A stretch of DNA of 64,000 nt from Gracilariopsis chorda (lineage: Eukaryota; Rhodophyta; Florideophyceae; Gracilariales; Gracilariaceae): positions 60,849 through 124,848 of the forward strand of contig NBIV01000255.1 in NCBI GenBank assembly GCA_003194525.1. Direction: 5' to 3'. Numbering within the stretch: position 1 is the first letter of the stretch; every line of letters begins with the position of its first letter. Of the stretch, positions 57,901 through 64,000 are shown piece after piece. The translations under genes were made by a program, and so were the position numbers. The notes under the pieces were generated by a model. The model worked only from the letters and a program-made list of their open reading frames with translations. It had not been told where the DNA came from and did not search any database.

Positions 57901-59565
57901 GCAGCCTTTCATTGTGGAAACGGACGCCTCTAGTGTTTCACTCGGCGCAGTTCTCTCTCAGAAAAAGGAAGATGGGAAGATACATCCACTGCAGTTTGCC
58001 AGTCGTACTATGACCGCTGCGGAAAAGAACTACTCGGCATGTGAAAGAGAAGCATTGGCAGTTATATTTGCTCTCAAGAAGTTCAGATTGTATCTACTCT
58101 CGTCTGTTCCATTCAAGGTAATCACGGACCATATGGCTTTACGATATGCGTTTCAGAAGCGCGATATACATGGACGCTTAGCTCGCTGGCTAGACTTTCT
58201 GGCCGAGTATGACTTTGAAATAGTGTATCGCGCAGGCAAGGAGAATGGCGCAGCAGATTATCTGTCAAGGATAGTTCACGGAGACGAGGTCGAGCCGTTA
58301 GAAGATGAAGGCGACCTTGCTTGTATGGCTGTTGAGCCTGACGAATTCTCCGGTCTTGAACCATACTACGCAAACATTGCGCGCTTCTTGTGTGGTCTGC
58401 CTACAGATGAGACTGATGCACGTCTCCGCCAAGCAATCCGACGAAATGCGAAGAAATTCCTGGTCTGGGAAGGAAAATTGTTCAGAAGGATGCCAAACGC
58501 ACTGAAAGTTGTTCCTGTTATTGGTCGGCGACAGATCATTATCAAGTCATTTCATGATGAGATTGGACACTGGGATTTGAAGACTACAAGGAAGTTCATC
58601 ACTGAGAGATACTGGTGGCCCACTATGCATGAAGATATCGGCAACTACGTCAAGAGTTGTGACGAATGCCAGAGACTCGCACCACTACCAAGGTATTACA
58701 GCAACCTTCGGACTTCCATTTCCTCTCTCTTTGACGTCTTCTCGATTGATTTTGCAGGTCCTCTTCCGACTACCGAATCCGGAAACCGTTTCATTCTGGT
58801 TTGTGTTGACCATTTGACTGGTTGGCCACTCGCCGTAGCGACAAAATGGTCTACGTCACAGGAGGTCATAGACTTCGTGAGAAAAGAGATCATTGCCGTG
58901 TTTGGTTTCCATCGTATCGTGGTGTCGGACAATGCTACATGCTTCACTTCTAAGTCGCTCGTCTCATTCATGGAGGACCATGGTATCAAATGGAAAACGG
59001 TCTTGGCGTACGCCCCCATGTCCAATGGCCGAGCTGAAAGGATGGTTGGTACTCTGAAAATAGCAATAGGAAAGAAAGCTCTGGATAATCGTTCAAGTTG
59101 GGACGAACACCTGCCTTCGGTTCTGTACGGATACCGGCGCAGACATCTTGCCAGTGGGATCTCTCCGTTCGAGTTGCTTTACGGCGTGAAACCACGTATG
59201 ACCTCCGATGAAGGTGGTGTCGTGGCACGAGTTGGGGACTCCTCCGACCGGTTTCCGATCAGTGGAGCTGCTCGCATCAAGGAATCATAGAGCTAAACGT
59301 TTCTGCTCTGAGGCCTTTGAAGGAAGTCGATGCAGTCTCCATTACGAAGTTTGAAGTCGGTGATCTGGTCCTTGTGGCTCGTGGAAAGGCCCTGAACACT
59401 ACCGTGAAATGGCCTGCTTTTTCCTCTAAGTACTTTGGTCCATGTCGTGTGGTGAGGGCTCACCATCCAAGGTACACGTTGGTTTCTCCACACAACCGGT
59501 ACAGTCGCCATGGAATACACGCCCGTCTTTTGAAGAAGTATATTGCGCGCCCGATGGAAGGTTAG
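54979..59565 (+). pseudogene. gag-pol of the first tandem unit (broken)
   Basis: Frame from ATG 54979. Here Gag reads through the two zinc knuckles (CSYCKKPGHYASQC, CPRCGKIGHSEITC) to TAA 55888-55890, the part where the 23948 element has a stop. Further breaks: TGA 56203, TAG 57007, +1 frameshift near 57140, TAG 57806, and frameshifts near 59252 and 59300. The protease catalytic Asp codon is AAC (Asn) at 56359-56361, and FGLMNAP of the reverse transcriptase reads FSLMNAP. YIDD, the RNase H and integrase motifs are intact. Not functional; the catalytic protease change would prevent maturation even without the stops. Confidence 0.93.
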
Positions 59566-59609
59566 GTTTTCAGGTTGCCACGGCGTGGCAACCCTTGAGG
59601 TTCGGGTTG

Positions 59610-60673
59610 TGTCGGTCGCTAATGTTTCGGAATTTGCCAGAAATTGCTGGAACACACGCGTAGAATGTTCCAGTAGTGTCTAGCACATTGCACGCTTTGT
59701 TGGCCCAGCAAAGACTACAGTATTTTAGTGATGCTGGCGCAAATTGTAGCTTTATTATTGGTTAGTGTGCAGCTCCAGAGGTCTCTAGAAGCCAATGGAG
59801 TAACCGAGACGCACACATGAGTAACTAGCAAGTAGAAATGCGTATTTGGCTCGTTTGTAGTGCCTCTAAGCACTATAAAAAGAGGTTCTGAGCTTCGGAC
59901 TTTGGTCTGAACTCACCTAAACAATCGACCAACATCTAAGCCCCACCACCTATCAACCTTCAGCCACTTCAACTATCATCAACAACCAGTGAGGCGTTCG
60001 CCACTGGATAAAGGGCTTCTAGTGAGGCGTGTGCCGCTAGTTGTCCAATAGGGTGCGGAAGTACCGTCGCTAAGACCGGTTGAAGCGCCTTAGGCGTGGA
60101 CGGGAGAAGGGTAGTGTGTACCAAAGGTGTTTCTGTCGTCTGTGAGCCCCACCGGAGCTTTGCTCTGATAACGGTGTCGGTCGAAAGACCTGGGGATTTC
60201 CGGACGGAAGTACTTGACGGGAAGCTATCCGCAGGCGACGTGCCGTGCAACCTTTCCTGCAAAAGGCCAGCTTGGGTATAGAGTGAAAAGCATATCCCGC
60301 TGTTAGTAGCTCTCCTCTGGAAGCCCTGTAAGGATTGTATGCGCCTGCTTCTGGTTAGTGCAGAGGTAGGTAGGCTGCAGAATCCACTTCACATCCGGAG
60401 TGTCTGACCGGAAGCCGAGGGTCTGACCCTTAGTGATCCTTGACATAATTCTTGGGTTGCGCGCCGTTTCAACAAAGAAGTTAAGAAGTTTTATTTGGGG
60501 ATTGAGCCTCTTGCTTTCCCTAGTATTGTTTTATTTCATCGAGTGGGTTTAGTTCTTTTGATCCCACTGTTTTCAACTTGTTTTGGAGCTTTTAGCTACG
60601 AAGAGCACCCTTTTGGCTTTTATTATTACAACTTTTTGGCCCCCTGCGTCACCGTCCCGTGATGGCGCCCACA
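59610..60673 (+). repeat. middle LTR of the G1 tandem
   Basis: 1064 bp. It differs from the first LTR at about a dozen bases plus one inserted A (GTGAAAAGC) by eye, and runs straight into gag of the second unit. Confidence 0.95.
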
Positions 60674-63600
60674 TGTTACTCTCGAGGAGGGAGCTCTTCT
60701 GACTCTAACGCTGCATTTACTTCTTATGACGGTTCTTCTATTGACTTCGTAAAGTTTCTTCTTTTACTTTGAGAATGTTGCGATGAGAGGAAGGACTGAC
60801 GAGGACATGGCACTTGAGTTGCTTGGTTTCCTTGAGAACAAAGTCTTTGAGTTCTACTATGATTCTTATGCTGTTAATGGTTCACTTTCGGAAGAAGCAA
60901 AGGACTACCGCTCCGTTAAGCAAGCTTTCATCGATCGTTTTGGAAAAGCCGAGGAGCCTGAGGAACATATACGCCTTGCAATTTCTGCTAAGTTGGATTA
61001 TGCAGACTTGGTTGGTTCCTTGACCTATATGGACAACCTCTTCTTAAAGGCAGGATTCAATGCTAAGGCTAAGTTTGGTCTTTTGAAGAAAGCTGTAATG
61101 GAATACGCTGATCTAGCCCAGTTCGTTGTTTTCCGTGGCGCTGATGATTATGATGAGTTGAAGGTTCAAGTGAAAGCCTTCGATGCTGCCCGGAAAGCAA
61201 TGGGGAACTACGTTTCATTAAGTACCCCACCTAAGCGTATTGTCCAAAACCACAGGTCTTCTGAAGAAACTATCTCTCATGCTTTGGAGTCTAAGGTCGA
61301 CAAACTCTCCTGAGCAGTTTGCTCAGCTGTCATTAATGGTTAAGAAGACAAAGACGGAGCGTCGGAGACTACGAAAAGGTTTGTTCATACTGCAAGAAGC
61401 CCGGACATTATGCCTCACAATGTGACTCTAAGCCGCACCGAGATACGCGATGCCCGCGTTGTGGGAAAATTGGACACTCAGAGATCACTTGTGTGGCGAA
61501 CAATCCGACCCGAAGAGACCCGCAAAGTATGGGATGCCAATGAGGAATCTAGAGAGTCAGCATCTAATCTGTCAGTAAGGATCCGACCCCGTATCAATTG
61601 TCACCGAAAACGCCGGGAATTCTGATGTAGTCGCCACAACCAAGAGAAGTGCTGACGGTGAAGCGTTGCCCAAACAGAGCCGTTCAGACGGTGGTGCACC
61701 CATCCCGCTTTTGCTCAATCCAACAAGATACGAAGAGAGAGTTCGGAGACCTAAGGTTCATGAACAGAAAGTCAAGAAGCCGAAACAGAGGAAGTCGAAG
61801 AAGCAGAGTCTTCAAGACCATGCAAGCAAAATATAACGTTCTCACTGAGCTCGCGAATGCCTCTTCCGGACTAACCTTTGGACAACTTATCTGAGGAGAC
61901 GCAGATGATGCGAAGAAAGAGATTCGTAAGCTCATCGGTCGCAAAAGCAATGTTCGACGCCCTTTTGTTGGGCCAGTCGGTAAGCAGCCTAGACGTCTTA
62001 AGGCGGTCCCCGTTATGATATATGGGACTTGAGACTGAAGCTTTGCTAAAACTCTGGAGCTGTTCCAAACCTTATGTTCAACCAAGCTGTGTGGACAGGC
62101 TAGCACTGGAACCCAAGCATACGACGAAGAAGATAACTGTTGCCAATGGACAGAGCGCCGTGTGGAGAGGAATACTATACGATATCCCTATATTCTTCAG
62201 GGGCGTCTCCGTTCCATTAGACTTTCTTGTTATTGATGGTCCGCCATTCGACATCATTGTGGGCTGTCCAACACTTGAATCGTTACAAGCCTGCCTTGAC
62301 CTCGGAAATCAGCACGTGAAGATGAATATTGATGGAAAAAGAGTAACACTTGGCTTTGACTATGCTCGCGTCGATATTTCAGACGAAGAGGGTTTCCAGA
62401 CGGATAGCGACGACTTCACTTCAGATTCTGACGCCGCTATTGACTCTGATACTGCTTCTGAAAATGACGAACAACTCGTGGTTGCTCTAACAGAAAAGAA
62501 CCATGGCGAGACTCCCGAAATGATCCCGCAATTGGATATCAATACCGATGAGCAGCACGAGAAGTTACTCTTTTCAAAACTCTCGCACATTTCAGAGGAT
62601 GAAAGAGACGACTTGGTTTCTTGTCTGAAGGACTCGAATGTAATCGCTTGGTCATTGAAAGACTTACGCCCAGCCGATGTGCATGTTTCTCACTCTTTCG
62701 AGTTGACAGTTGACAAACCAATCTACTTCAGAGCCAGGAGGATGTCGCCGAAGCACAACGAGTTCGTACGCAAGGAGATTGATCTTCTTCTCGAAGCTGG
62801 TATCATTACCCCTTCAGCCTCTGCTTGGTCGTTTCCAATTGTCATTGCCTCAAGAAAGATGGAAGCGCAAGGTTTTGTGTCGATTACAGAGAGCTGAACA
62901 GAGTCATGAAAGCTGACCGCTGGCCTTTGCCACGCATGGAAGAGATCTTTGACGAACTTGGAGGGTTGCTGTGTCTTCACTACACTCGACCTGTTCTCTG
63001 GATACTGGCAATCAAGATGTCTGAGGATTGCAAAGAGATGACGACCTTTGTGTGTGCAGATACGGAACTTTCATGTTCGAAATCATGCCATTTGTCTCAT
63101 GAATGCCCCTTCCACCTTTCAAAGGATGATGGATCATGTGCTAAGAGGACTTCCATTCGTTCGGGTTTACATTGATGACGTTTTCATATTCTCAAGAAGC
63201 CTCAGAGAGCACGTGATTCACTTGAAGGCTGTGATTGGTCGGATTGCGAAGCATGGATTGAAGCTCAAACTGTCCAAATGTTTCTTTTGCACTATCGGAG
63301 GTGTCTCTTCTAGGCCATGTCATCAACGGAGATGGAGTGCACGTGGACCAGGAGAAGATTGCTAAGATCCAGGATGCCCCAATTCCTGCCACCACTACGG
63401 AACTACGATCTTTTCTGGGACTAGCCGGATACTATCGAAGGTTCATCAGAAACTTTGCTGAGACCTCCGCCGTGCTTCACAGTGCTACCTCGGGAATAGA
63501 AGCTGCGTTGGACCGGAGAGATGCTAGAAGCTTTCCACGGTCTGAAGAAAAAGATGACTGAGCCTCCGGTACTTTCATTTCCAAACTTCGAGCAGCTTTC

Positions 63601-64000
63601 ATTGTGGAAACGGACGCCTCTAGTGTTTCACTCGGCGCAGTTCTTCTCAGAAAAAGGAAGATGGGAAGATACATCCACTGCAGTTTGCCAGTCGTACTAT
63701 GACCGCTGCGGAAAGGAACTACTCGGCATGTGAAAGAGAAGCATTGGCAGTTATATTTGCTCTCAAGAAGTTCAGATTGTATCTACTCTCGTCTGTTCCA
63801 TTCAAGGTAATCACGGACCATATGGCTTTACGTATGCATTTCAGAAGCGCGATATACATGGACGCTTAGCTCGCTGGCTAGACTTTCTGGCCGAGTATGA
63901 CTTTGAAATAGTGTATCGCGCAGGCAAGGAGAATGGCGCAGCAGATTATCTGTCAAGGATAGTTCACGGAGACGAGGTCGAGCCGTTAGAAGATGAAGGC
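60662..64000 (+). pseudogene. gag-pol of the second tandem unit (indel-riddled, partial)
   Basis: Gag starts at ATG 60662. It reproduces the first unit's changes (TAA after the Gag tail, TGA in CTTATCTGAGG, AAC at the protease site) but adds about twenty one-base insertions or deletions, for example near 60755, 61307, 61364, 62030, 62050, 62092, 62960, 63285 and 63650. The stop at 57007 of the first unit is not present here (TTCGAG). It runs off the window within RNase H. Confidence 0.9.

Larger units (their letters stand above)
53928..64000 (+). mobile_element. tandem G1 gypsy array (LTR-internal-LTR-internal)
   Basis: LTR 53928-54990, internal 54991-59609, LTR 59610-60673, then a second internal region from 60674 to the window end, all in one orientation with no flanking DNA between units. 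Both internal regions share nonsense and missense changes absent from the 23948 element, so one unit is a copy of the other. Confidence 0.92.

Noticed and set aside
1..64000. CRISPR arrays, rRNA genes, bacterial-type operons or riboswitches
   Set aside because: No spaced direct repeats, rRNA blocks or operon-like gene runs were found; the content is eukaryotic transposons.

Overview
The window reads as nuclear DNA from a transposon-rich eukaryote with compact, apparently intron-poor genes. Almost everything recognisable is a mobile element or its wreckage: two Ty3/gypsy LTR families, two piggyBac copies, three PIF/Harbinger- or DDE_Tnp_4-type units, a three-member Helitron cluster, and a DNA transposon with roughly 225-bp terminal inverted repeats (TIRs). 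The one intact non-transposon gene is a secreted LPMO-like protein in a single exon; a frameshifted ALIX/BRO1-like relic is the only other host-type gene. The mix (Plant_tran-type Harbinger, Helitron, piggyBac, AA15-like LPMO) fits an alga or other protist. My best guess, from memory, is a florideophyte red alga such as Chondrus; an oomycete is a weaker alternative. No bacterial operons, rRNA or CRISPR arrays are seen.

Layout. 1-2156: 5' LTR and decayed gag of a diverged G1 gypsy copy (minus). 2342-3421: DDE transposase relic (minus). 3701-6534: piggyBac copy A. 7895-9430: ALIX/BRO1-like relic, cut by a PIF/Harbinger-like relic at 9433-10438 (minus). 10697-15285: long-TIR transposon whose broken transposase appears joined to a PD-(D/E)XK nuclease-like segment. 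15381-23088: three Helitrons in direct tandem, the middle one (16035-22630) carrying the Rep-helicase gene. 23948-30689: G1 gypsy element with 1063-bp LTRs, a 5-bp target duplication (TSD) and a single gag-pol frame broken by only two TGA codons. 32059-33330: LPMO-like gene. 36038-39663: piggyBac copy B (minus), interrupted by an 815-bp insertion. 41071-42925 (minus) and 43627-48414 (plus): two copies of an unrecognised ORF; the plus copy is split by a PIF/Harbinger element at 43787-46955 with TIRs and a TGA duplication. 49054-53927: decayed second gypsy family G2 (minus), truncated by a G1 tandem (LTR-internal-LTR-internal) that runs from 53928 off the end.

The insertions give a relative history. 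G1 landed in G2. Harbinger landed in the unknown ORF, and removing it with one TSD copy restores the frame. The 815-bp element landed in piggyBac B, and copy A supplies the empty site. The two LTRs of the 23948 element differ at only about a dozen sites by eye, so G1 was active recently. The second unit of the G1 tandem shares nonsense mutations with the first but carries some twenty extra one-base indels, which looks more like sequence error than biology.
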